Source of the DNA: Agrobacterium fabrum | GTDB taxonomy: Bacteria; Pseudomonadota; Alphaproteobacteria; Rhizobiales; Rhizobiaceae | Direction of reading: 5' to 3' | DNA: 6,935 nt | Assembly: GCA_003241215.1 (NCBI GenBank) | Contig: QFOL01000211.1 | Coordinates: 1 to 6,935 of the forward strand | Part shown: piece by piece, positions 1-5,031 of the stretch | How positions within the stretch are numbered: the stretch's first letter is position 1 | How the letters are laid out: each line of letters starts with the position of its first letter | Notes under the pieces: generated by a model | The model's input: the letters and a program-made list of their open reading frames with translations, nothing else | The model's database searches: none | What the model was told of the DNA's origin: nothing | Translations under genes and position numbers: made by a program

Positions 1-62
1 TTGAAAAAGCGGATTTCTTCCTCGAATTTCTGTTCAAGGCGTTGCTTCAGGTTAAGTGCCAT
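1..62 (-). CDS. pmtA: Probable phosphatidylethanolamine N-methyltransferase, N-terminal 20 codons only (partial)
   Basis: An open frame begins with ATG at 62 and runs leftwards off the window. It encodes MALNLKQRLEQKFEEEIRFF. A ribosome binding site GAGGGG (bases 72 to 67 on the minus strand) sits four bases before the ATG, which supports the start. The short peptide is charged and amphipathic, and it resembles the N-terminal membrane-binding helix of Agrobacterium-type PmtA, the S-adenosylmethionine-dependent enzyme that methylates phosphatidylethanolamine towards phosphatidylcholine at the inner membrane. The position just downstream of dnaN also matches my memory of the Agrobacterium chromosome. 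The catalytic Rossmann-fold domain lies outside the window, so the name rests on 20 residues and remembered synteny. It lies behind the dnaN terminator and so should have its own promoter; no convincing -35/-10 pair was found. Confidence 0.5.
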   Translation of the reverse strand, partial: MALNLKQRLEQKFEEEIRFF

Positions 63-87
63 AATTCCCCTCAGATGCATTTGGTCA

Positions 88-105
88 TTGTCAAAAAACT
101 GTTAA
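88..105 (+). promoter_or_regulatory. Pho-box-like direct repeat in the dnaN-pmtA gap (tentative)
   Basis: TTGTCAAAAAACTGTTAA matches 14 of 18 positions of the PhoB-box consensus CTGTCATAAAACTGTCAT with correct 11-base spacing of the two half-units. It shares 14 of 18 bases, including AAACTGTTAA, with the element upstream of ugpB. PhoB boxes are directional, and this one points away from the minus-strand gene that begins at 62. It may therefore be a chance match in an A/T-rich stretch or a non-canonical site. Confidence 0.25.
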
Positions 106-196
106 GCAATGTTGATCCCATTTGGCGCAAAAACAAGGCAAAATGTCGTAACTGGAAAAATTCGCCTACGCTCTGAAATGAACGGACAGCCGAATC

Positions 197-231
197 AAAA
201 ACGCCGATGGAGCGATCCATCGGCGTTTTTT
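197..231 (-). terminator. Rho-independent terminator of dnaN (bidirectional shape)
   Basis: A perfect 9-bp stem, CGCCGATGG (202-210) paired with CCATCGGCG (217-225), encloses a six-base loop. Five A residues precede it (197-201) and six T residues follow it (226-231). Read on the minus strand it lies 27 bases beyond the dnaN stop codon and ends in TTTTT, a textbook intrinsic terminator. The T run on the other side means it could also stop rightward antisense transcription heading into dnaN. Confidence 0.9.
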
Positions 232-257
232 GACTAAATCGAGAAAAAAGAACCGCT

Positions 258-1376
258 TTAAACGCGCATCGGCATCAGAACATAAAGCGCATCGTCGCCT
301 GCAGTGTCGCGAACGAGCGTCGGCGAACCGGCATCCGCCAGCAGGAAAATCGCGTCGTCGCCGGAAAGCTGCGAGGTGATATCGAGGAGATATTTGGCGT
401 TGAAGCCGATTTCCATCGAATCATTGTCGTAACCGACGGCCACTTCTTCCGTCGCGCTGCCCGAATCCGGATTGTTGACAGTCAGTGTCAGCTGGCCATC
501 GGTCAAAGCCAGCTTCACGGCGCGGCCGCGCTCGGAAGAAATGGTTGAAACGCGGTCGACAGCCTGCGCGAAGGTCTGGCAATCGACACGCATTTCCTTG
601 TCGTTGCCGGTCGGGATGACACGCTGGTAATCGGGGAAGGTGCCGTCGATCAGCTTCGAGGTCAGAACGACCGAGCCGATGGTCAGGCGGATTTTCGCAT
701 CCGAGACCTCGACGGTGACTTCCAGTTCCGGATTGTCCATCAGCTTCTGCAGTTCACCGACGGTCTTGCGCGGGATGATGATGCCCGGCATGCCCTCGGA
801 ACCGGAGGGCGCATCCACATCGGCGCGGGCCAGGCGATGGCCGTCCGTGGCGACGGCGCGCAGCTTCAGCTCGCCATTGCTTTCGATGGTGTGGAAGAAA
901 ATGCCGTTCAGGTAATAACGTGTTTCTTCTGTCGAGATCGCAAACTGCGTGCGGTCGATCAGCATCTTCAGATCGGGGGCCTTCAGTTTGAAGGTGTGGC
1001 TGAAAGTGCCGGCGGTCAGGTCAGGGAAGTCCGCTTCCGGCAGGCACTGCAGGGAAAACTTCGAACGGCCGGAAGCGACCGTCATTGTGGAGCCGTCCGG
1101 GTTGGTCGCCAGAAGTACCTCGGAACCGTCAGGCAGCTTGCGCACGATTTCGTAAAGCAGGTGCGCCGGCACGGTGGTGGCGCCGGCCTGCTCCACCATG
1201 GCCGGTGTCGCTTCGGTGATTTCGAGATCGAGGTCGGTCGCTTTCATGTCCAGATTGGCGCCGGAGGCGCGCAGGAGAACGTTGGACAGGATCGGGATCG
1301 TGTTGCGACGCTCGACGACCCGGTGGACGTGGTTCAGCGATTTCAGAAGGTTCGACCGCTCAAGAGTAATACGCAT
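258..1376 (-). CDS. dnaN: DNA polymerase III beta subunit (sliding clamp)
   Basis: This 372-residue protein is the processivity clamp. It dimerises into a ring round DNA, tethers the replicative polymerase and docks other proteins through the hydrophobic pocket between its second and third domains. The length fits the family, which has three repeated domains of about 120 residues. Visible signatures are the N-terminus MRITLERSNLLKSL, TDLDLEI early in domain 1, ATDGHRLA in domain 2, and FPDYQRVIP and the C-terminal MPMRV, which form much of the peptide-binding pocket. The frame stays open upstream to a GTG at 1439, but ATG 1376 is chosen because family members begin at this MR(I/V)TLERS sequence. 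The ribosome binding site before it is weak. It is divergent from rsmI and followed by a strong terminator, so it is probably transcribed alone. As is normal in alphaproteobacteria, it is not beside dnaA here. Confidence 0.98.
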   Translation of the reverse strand: MRITLERSNLLKSLNHVHRVVERRNTIPILSNVLLRASGANLDMKATDLDLEITEATPAMVEQAGATTVPAHLLYEIVRKLPDGSEVLLATNPDGSTMTVASGRSKFSLQCLPEADFPDLTAGTFSHTFKLKAPDLKMLIDRTQFAISTEETRYYLNGIFFHTIESNGELKLRAVATDGHRLARADVDAPSGSEGMPGIIIPRKTVGELQKLMDNPELEVTVEVSDAKIRLTIGSVVLTSKLIDGTFPDYQRVIPTGNDKEMRVDCQTFAQAVDRVSTISSERGRAVKLALTDGQLTLTVNNPDSGSATEEVAVGYDNDSMEIGFNAKYLLDITSQLSGDDAIFLLADAGSPTLVRDTAGDDALYVLMPMRV

Positions 1377-1484
1377 GGACGCTACCGCTTTCAACCGTTG
1401 CGAACCGGCCACCGCCGGATCGGCAAGAAGAGTCTTCACCGGCGGAAAAGCCGGACAATGTGGACGGGCAAAATGGCAGAGTTA

Positions 1485-1499
1485 TTGCAGAAAATGCAA
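1485..1499. repeat. Short dyad TTGCA-N5-TGCAA in the dnaN/rsmI divergent region
   Basis: A perfect inverted repeat with 5-bp arms and a 5-bp spacer, about 110 bases upstream of the dnaN start and 145 bases upstream of rsmI. Its shape is that of a dimeric regulator site, but the arms are short and no second copy was seen, so function is unproven. The rest of 1377-1643 holds no gene. TATACA at 1535-1540 is a possible plus-strand -10 for rsmI, but it lacks a good -35. Confidence 0.2.
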
Positions 1500-1580
1500 G
1501 AGCCGAGTGCCTCTGCCGCGGCTCATTTTGCTGCTATACAGCACGATCCACAGGCTAGGGGCATCCGTGGACCTTGTTCG

Positions 1581-1615
1581 CCGGTTTTCAATTGCCCATA
1601 AAGAGAGAAAACCGG
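1581..1615 (+). other. Leader stem-loop upstream of rsmI
   Basis: CCGGTTTTC (1581-1589) is exactly complementary to GAAAACCGG (1607-1615), giving a 9-bp stem with a 17-base loop. There is no T run on either side, so it is not an intrinsic terminator. It lies in the probable 5' leader of rsmI, just before the second hairpin at 1623-1640. Confidence 0.4.
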
Positions 1616-1622
1616 AGCGACC

Positions 1623-1640
1623 GGCCGGGAATGATCGGCC
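1623..1640 (+). other. Second leader stem-loop abutting the rsmI start
   Basis: GGCCG (1623-1627) pairs with CGGCC (1636-1640), extendable by one G-T pair, around a short loop. It ends three bases before the first possible ATG (1644). It therefore covers the zone where a ribosome binding site for that ATG would be expected; none is present there. Confidence 0.3.
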
Positions 1641-1643
1641 AGA

Positions 1644-2585
1644 ATGATTGGAAGCCGTGTGACGGAAGAAATATCGAACAACAACACCAGCGATGCGACA
1701 AAGAGCTTCAGGATCGGCGCGGCCACCATTCCTGCGCGGCCGCTGGAACCGGCGCTTTATCTGGTTGCTACCCCCATCGGCAATCTCGGCGATATCACCA
1801 TCCGTGCGCTGGAAACGCTGGCCTCGGCCGATGTCCTCGCCTGCGAGGATACCCGCGTCACCCGCATCCTGCTCGAACGTTACTGCATCCGCACGCGCCC
1901 GCTTGCCTATCATGAGCATAATGCAAACGAGGCGGGGCCGAAGCTCATCGCGGCGCTGGAGGCGGGAAAATCCGTGGCGCTGGTCTCGGATGCCGGAACG
2001 CCGCTTGTTTCCGATCCCGGTTATCGCCTTGGCCAACTGGCGCTTGAAGCCGGCCACCGTGTCGTGCCGGTGCCGGGCGCATCCGCGCCGCTCGCAGCCC
2101 TCGTGGGCTCTGGCATGCCGAGTGACGCCTTCCTGTTTGCAGGTTTCCTGCCGGTGAAGGATCGTGGCAAGCGCGACCGTTTTGCCGAACTGGCAAAAAT
2201 TCCCGCCACTCTCATCTTCTTTGAATCACCGCATCGCATCGGCGCTTCTCTCAAGGTTGCCTCGGAAGTGCTCGGCCCCGACCGCCGCGCCGTGGTCTGC
2301 CGCGAACTGACCAAGACCTTCGAGGAATTCAGGCGCGGCACGCTCGGCGAGCTTGCCGATTATTACGATGGCGACCGCGTGGTGAAGGGTGAGATCGTGC
2401 TTCTGGTGGAGCCGCCCTCCTATGACGAGATTCCCGATATCGAGGATGTCGAGAAGCTTCTGAAGGATCTCGTCGCCAGCATGCCCGCCGCCAGGGCGGC
2501 AGGTGAAGCGGCAAAGCTGACGGGCCTGCCGCGCAAGGAGCTTTATCAAAGGCTGCTGGACATGAAGGAAACGGATGGTCGCTGA
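1644..2585 (+). CDS. rsmI: 16S rRNA (cytidine1402-2'-O)-methyltransferase
   Basis: RsmI uses S-adenosylmethionine to add the 2'-O-methyl group to C1402 in the decoding centre of 16S rRNA; with RsmH it fine-tunes start-codon choice and fidelity. The 313 residues show the tetrapyrrole-methylase fold signatures in order: [11 protein letters not shown] (42-52), ACEDTR (66-71), [15 protein letters not shown] (112-126), PVPGAS (142-147), FFESPHR (192-198), RELTK (220-224) and GEIVLLVE (249-256). A C-terminal helical stretch at about 274-308, with [14 protein letters not shown], matches the small helix-turn-helix-like tail of RsmI. E. coli RsmI is 286 residues, so about 25 non-conserved residues precede the fold. 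ATG 1644 is given as the widest start, but GTG 1659 has the better ribosome binding site. It is the first gene of a plus-strand cluster, and its end overlaps yraN by 11 bases, implying one transcript and coupled translation. Confidence 0.96.
   Translation: MIGSRVTEEISNNNTSDATKSFRIGAATIPARPLEPALYLVATPIGNLGDITIRALETLASADVLACEDTRVTRILLERYCIRTRPLAYHEHNANEAGPKLIAALEAGKSVALVSDAGTPLVSDPGYRLGQLALEAGHRVVPVPGASAPLAALVGSGMPSDAFLFAGFLPVKDRGKRDRFAELAKIPATLIFFESPHRIGASLKVASEVLGPDRRAVVCRELTKTFEEFRRGTLGELADYYDGDRVVKGEIVLLVEPPSYDEIPDIEDVEKLLKDLVASMPAARAAGEAAKLTGLPRKELYQRLLDMKETDGR
1650..1654 (+). promoter_or_regulatory. Ribosome binding site favouring an rsmI GTG start at 1659
   Basis: GGAAG lies four bases before GTG 1659, whereas ATG 1644 has no usable Shine-Dalgarno sequence. 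This makes GTG 1659 a serious alternative start that would remove five residues. Confidence 0.4.
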
Positions 2586-2943
2586 CGGGCGCACTCACAA
2601 AAGGCGCAGGGCCGAGCGACGCGGCCATGCCGCGGAATATTGGGCCGCTCTTTATCTGCTGGTAAAGGGATATCGCATCCTCGCCATTCGTTATCGCACC
2701 CGGCTGGGAGAAATCGATCTCATCGCCCGCAAGAAGGACTTGCTCGTCATGATCGAGGTCAAGGCGCGACCGTCGGGTGCCGTGGCTGTCGATGCCGTCG
2801 GTTTCCATTCGCAGCAACGCATCCGGGCCGCGGCCGATCTCTGGCTCTCCCGGCGCAAGGATGCCGGGCGCCTTTCGCTGCGTTTCGATATCATCGCCGT
2901 TTCGCCGCGACGCCTGCCGCAGCACTTTATCGACGCCTTTTGA
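2575..2943 (+). CDS. yraN: YraN/UPF0102 family nuclease-fold protein
   Basis: A 122-residue protein of the UPF0102 family, close to the usual length (E. coli YraN is about 131). The family has the PD-(D/E)XK restriction-endonuclease-like fold. The expected acidic core is visible: E21 in the first helix (HAAEYWA), GEIDLIA with E46 and D48, and the MIEVKAR strand with E61 and K63; FDIIAV near 104-109 is the last conserved strand. No function is firmly established for the family; a role in DNA processing or repair is inferred from fold. The start is set by AAGGA five bases upstream of ATG 2575, inside the end of rsmI. The rsmI-yraN pairing is common in proteobacteria and supports both names. Confidence 0.92.
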   Translation: MVADGRTHKRRRAERRGHAAEYWAALYLLVKGYRILAIRYRTRLGEIDLIARKKDLLVMIEVKARPSGAVAVDAVGFHSQQRIRAAADLWLSRRKDAGRLSLRFDIIAVSPRRLPQHFIDAF

Positions 2944-2956
2944 GGGGAGGGAACCA

Positions 2957-3517
2957 ATGTCCACCGAGCGGGAAAAGATGGCCGCGGGCGAATGGTACAG
3001 CTGCATGGATGCCGAGCTGGATATATTGCGCTGGCGGGCGCGAGGGGCTGTCCACCAGCACAATACGATGCCGCCGGATGAGCGCGGGGCGATTGCACCG
3101 CTGCTGCGCGCGCTCTTTGTTTCTGTCGGGGAGGGTGCATTTCTCGAGGCGCCGTTTCATTGCGCTTACGGCATCAACATCACGCTGGGCAAGAATGTCT
3201 ATCTCAATGCCGGTTGCACCATTCTCGATTCCGCGAAGGTCACGATAGGTGATGGCGCGATGCTAGGGCCTGCGGTGCAGATCTATTGTGCGGAACATCA
3301 TCTGGACCCCGTGCCGCGCGCACAAGGTATTGAAATCGCAAAGCCTGTGACGATAGGGCGAGATGTCTGGATCGGCGGCGGGGCGATCCTTCTGGCTGGC
3401 ATCACCATTGGTGACGGCGCGATTGTCGGCGCCGGTTCGGTGGTGACGCGCAATGTGCGGCCAGGCGCGACGGTTGTCGGAAATCCGGCCCGTCCGATAG
3501 TGCGAGACGGTGCTTGA
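2957..3517 (+). CDS. maa: Maltose O-acetyltransferase-type (LacA/Maa/NodL family) hexapeptide acetyltransferase
   Basis: A 186-residue acetyl-CoA-dependent O-acetyltransferase, about the length of E. coli Maa (183). Residues 1-55 form the Mac-type N-terminal helical region, with the hallmark EKMAAGEWY. Residues about 72-165 form a left-handed beta-helix of hexapeptide repeats, for example ITLGKNVYLNAGCTILDSA, VTIGDGAML, VTIGRDVWIGGGA and ITIGDGAIVGAGSVV, ending in VVGNPARPI. The predicted catalytic histidine is H114 in AEHHLDPVPRA, aligned with the THPLDP of Maa. The family acetylates the 6-hydroxyl of sugars; NodL, which acetylates nodulation factors, belongs to the same family, and sequence alone does not settle the acceptor. 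ATG 2957 is chosen over longer in-frame starts because it follows GGAGGGAACCA and matches the family N-terminus. It lies 13 bases after yraN, so it is probably cotranscribed with it. No intrinsic terminator follows. Confidence 0.88.
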   Translation: MSTEREKMAAGEWYSCMDAELDILRWRARGAVHQHNTMPPDERGAIAPLLRALFVSVGEGAFLEAPFHCAYGINITLGKNVYLNAGCTILDSAKVTIGDGAMLGPAVQIYCAEHHLDPVPRAQGIEIAKPVTIGRDVWIGGGAILLAGITIGDGAIVGAGSVVTRNVRPGATVVGNPARPIVRDGA

Positions 3518-3556
3518 GCTATGCGTTCTTGCGGGAGCGGAGGCTATTGAGAGGCA

Positions 3557-3589
3557 CCGTAACAAATCTGACATGAAACTGTTAAAGAG
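3557..3589 (+). promoter_or_regulatory. Candidate Pho box array upstream of ugpB
   Basis: Three contiguous 11-base units, CCGTAACAAAT (3557-3567), CTGACATGAAA (3568-3578) and CTGTTAAAGAG (3579-3589), match the PhoB half-site CTGTCATAAAT at 8, 8 and 7 of 11 positions. The core CTGACATGAAACTGTTAA (3568-3585) matches an 18-base Pho box at 14 of 18 positions. The array ends 60 bases before the ugpB start and points towards it. PhoB control of ugp is established in E. coli and reported in rhizobia; the site here is inferred. A matching -10 about ten bases downstream is not obvious (TGGAAC); TATTCG at 3607-3612 is a more distant option. Confidence 0.6.
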
Positions 3590-3607
3590 GCGTCATGGAA
3601 CGCCTCT
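3586..3607 (+). other. Stem-loop between the Pho-box-like array and ugpB
   Basis: AGAGGCG (3586-3592) pairs with CGCCTCT (3601-3607), giving seven perfect pairs and an eight-base loop. No T run follows, so it is unlikely to be an intrinsic terminator for the acetyltransferase gene. It overlaps the last bases of the Pho-box-like array. It may be an operator dyad or, if transcription starts upstream of it, a 5' untranslated-region hairpin. Confidence 0.4.
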
Positions 3608-3649
3608 ATTCGCATCCTCATACCAATAAATGGTGGAGAGGATTTAGTA

Positions 3650-4948
3650 ATGTTGAAGAAGATTTCCATGGCCGCGGTGGCCGTCAGCATTTCGGCGACG
3701 TCTTCCATGGCTGCGACCGACATCACCTGGTGGCATGGCATGGGTGGCCGTAACGGCGAAGTCATCAACGAAGTCTCGCAGAAGTTCAACGAAGCCCAGA
3801 AGGAATGCGCTCTGACGCCGGTTTCCAAGGGCTCCTACGAAGAAGCGCTGGCCAGCGGCATCGCTGCTTTCCGCTCTGGCGAACAGCCGAACATCCTCCA
3901 GGTCTTTGACGCTGGCGCCGCCACCATCATCAACGCCAAGGGCGCTGTCATTCCTGCCGAAGACCTGATCAATAAGGCCGGTTACAAGTTCGACCGCGAG
4001 GCCTTCATCAACGGCGTGCGTTATTTCTACGCTGCTGCCGACGGCAAGTTTGTCGGCATGCCGTTCAACTCCTCCGCTCCCATCATGTATGTCAACGACG
4101 AAGCCCTGAAGAAGGCCGGCGTCGAGGCGCCGAAGACCTGGGAAGAGTTCGAGCAGGTTGCGCCGAAGCTGAAGGAAGCCGGCTACATTCCGCTCGTTCA
4201 GTCGCAGCTGACCTGGCAGTTCACGGAGAATTTCTTCTCCCGCAACAACATCCAGTTCGCCACCAACAATAACGGTTACGACAGCGTCGCCGACACCAAG
4301 CTCAAGGTCACCGACCCGAACCTCGTCATGATGTTCGACAAGCTCAAGGACTGGAAGGACAAGGGCCTGTTCGCCTATTACGGCGCCGGCTGGAACGACA
4401 ACCAGAAGCCGTTCGAAGAAGGCAAGGTCGCCTTCTGGATCGGTTCTTCGGGTTCTTTCGGCGGCCTGCAGAAGACGGCGACCATGCCGTTCTCGGCAAC
4501 CTTCCTTCCCTACTGGGGTTCCATCAAGGGCGCTGGCACCAACTCCTTCATCGGCGGCGCTGCCCTCTTCGCAATGTCCGGCAAGTCCGAAGCCGAAAAC
4601 AAGTGCGTGGCTGACTTCTTCCAGTTCCTGACCTCGCCGGAAATCCAGGTCTTCTACCACAAGGCTACCGGTTACGTCGCCATCACCAAGGCTGCTTACG
4701 AAAAGGCCAAGGCTGAAGGCTTCTACAAGGAAAAGCCGGTCGCGGAAGTCGGTATCCAGCAGCTTTCGCTGCCGGGCGGCGAATGGTCCAAGGGTTATCG
4801 CCTCGGTTTCTATCCGCAGATCCGCGCCGTGATGGAGCGTGAATACAACCGCATCTTCTCCGGCGAAGTCACGCCGAAGGCTGCTTTCGAAATCATCGAG
4901 AAGGAAGGTAACGACCTTCTGGCCCGTTTCGCCAAGACGGCCGGCTGA
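3650..4948 (+). CDS. ugpB: sn-Glycerol-3-phosphate ABC transporter, periplasmic binding protein
   Basis: UgpB captures sn-glycerol-3-phosphate (and glycerophosphodiesters such as glycerophosphocholine in studied homologues) in the periplasm and delivers it to UgpAEC. The protein has 432 residues (E. coli UgpB, 438). A Sec signal peptide is visible: MLKK, a hydrophobic stretch, then SMA with likely cleavage after A21. Conserved features follow in order: ITWWHGMGG (25-33), KGSYEEALASGIAAFR (60-75), FNSSAPIMY (139-147), W189, SSGSF (266-270), GGAALF (302-307), ATGYVAITKAAY (339-350) and KGYRLGFYPQIR (381-392). From remembered E. coli structural data, Y63, W189, Y342 and R392 align with ligand contacts, while D87 (VFDAGAAT) replaces the E. 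coli glutamate. GGAGAGGA seven bases before the ATG sets the start. Codon use is strongly biased, as expected for an abundant binding protein. Expression is probably controlled by the Pho-box-like array upstream. Confidence 0.95.
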   Translation: MLKKISMAAVAVSISATSSMAATDITWWHGMGGRNGEVINEVSQKFNEAQKECALTPVSKGSYEEALASGIAAFRSGEQPNILQVFDAGAATIINAKGAVIPAEDLINKAGYKFDREAFINGVRYFYAAADGKFVGMPFNSSAPIMYVNDEALKKAGVEAPKTWEEFEQVAPKLKEAGYIPLVQSQLTWQFTENFFSRNNIQFATNNNGYDSVADTKLKVTDPNLVMMFDKLKDWKDKGLFAYYGAGWNDNQKPFEEGKVAFWIGSSGSFGGLQKTATMPFSATFLPYWGSIKGAGTNSFIGGAALFAMSGKSEAENKCVADFFQFLTSPEIQVFYHKATGYVAITKAAYEKAKAEGFYKEKPVAEVGIQQLSLPGGEWSKGYRLGFYPQIRAVMEREYNRIFSGEVTPKAAFEIIEKEGNDLLARFAKTAG

Positions 4949-4977
4949 TCGATCTTTTCGAAACCAATGATCGTTGT

Positions 4978-5008
4978 CGAGCCTCCTTTCCGATGGAAGG
5001 GAGGCTCG
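4978..5008 (+). other. Intercistronic hairpin between ugpB and ugpA
   Basis: CGAGCCTCC (4978-4986) is perfectly complementary to GGAGGCTCG (5000-5008). The inner TTTCC/GGAAG extends this with four Watson-Crick pairs and one G-T pair, giving a 14-bp stem capped by a GAT loop. There is no T run downstream. A strong hairpin just after the binding-protein gene is typical of importer operons, where it protects the upstream message from 3' exonucleases or partly attenuates transcription so that the binding protein outnumbers the permeases. Confidence 0.75.
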
Positions 5009-5017
5009 CTTCTGGAT

Positions 5018-5024
5018 AAGGAGG
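5018..5024 (+). promoter_or_regulatory. Strong ribosome binding site deciding the GTG start of ugpA
   Basis: AAGGAGG lies seven bases before GTG 5032, an almost perfect match to the anti-Shine-Dalgarno sequence. The in-frame ATG 5119, where homology to E. coli UgpA begins, has no comparable site. The GTG start is therefore preferred. Confidence 0.75.
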
Positions 5025-5031
5025 CGCAAGC

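Noticed and set aside
89..94. TTGACA on the minus strand as a -35 for pmtA
   Set aside because: A -10 at 17 bases would fall on the ribosome binding site (AGGGGA), so a transcript from it would lack a normal leader.
1377..1439. In-frame upstream extension of dnaN to GTG 1439
   Set aside because: Sliding clamps begin at the MR(I/V)TLERS sequence encoded from 1376; the extra 21 residues do not resemble any DnaN and no ribosome binding site precedes the GTG.
1544..1552. DnaA-box-like CGATCCACA
   Set aside because: It matches only 7 of 9 positions of TTATCCACA and stands alone; no cluster or AT-rich unwinding element suggests an origin or a DnaA-controlled promoter.
837..1647. Plus-strand open frames across dnaN and the divergent region
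   Set aside because: They overlap certain dnaN sequence on the other strand and have low-complexity, arginine-rich translations.
1482..2057. Minus-strand 191-codon frame across the divergent region and the start of rsmI
   Set aside because: It runs antisense through conserved rsmI motifs and has no recognisable domain.
3586..3607. Hairpin after the acetyltransferase gene as an intrinsic terminator
   Set aside because: The stem is followed by ATTCGCATCC rather than a T run and overlaps the Pho-box-like array, so a regulatory or leader role is more likely.
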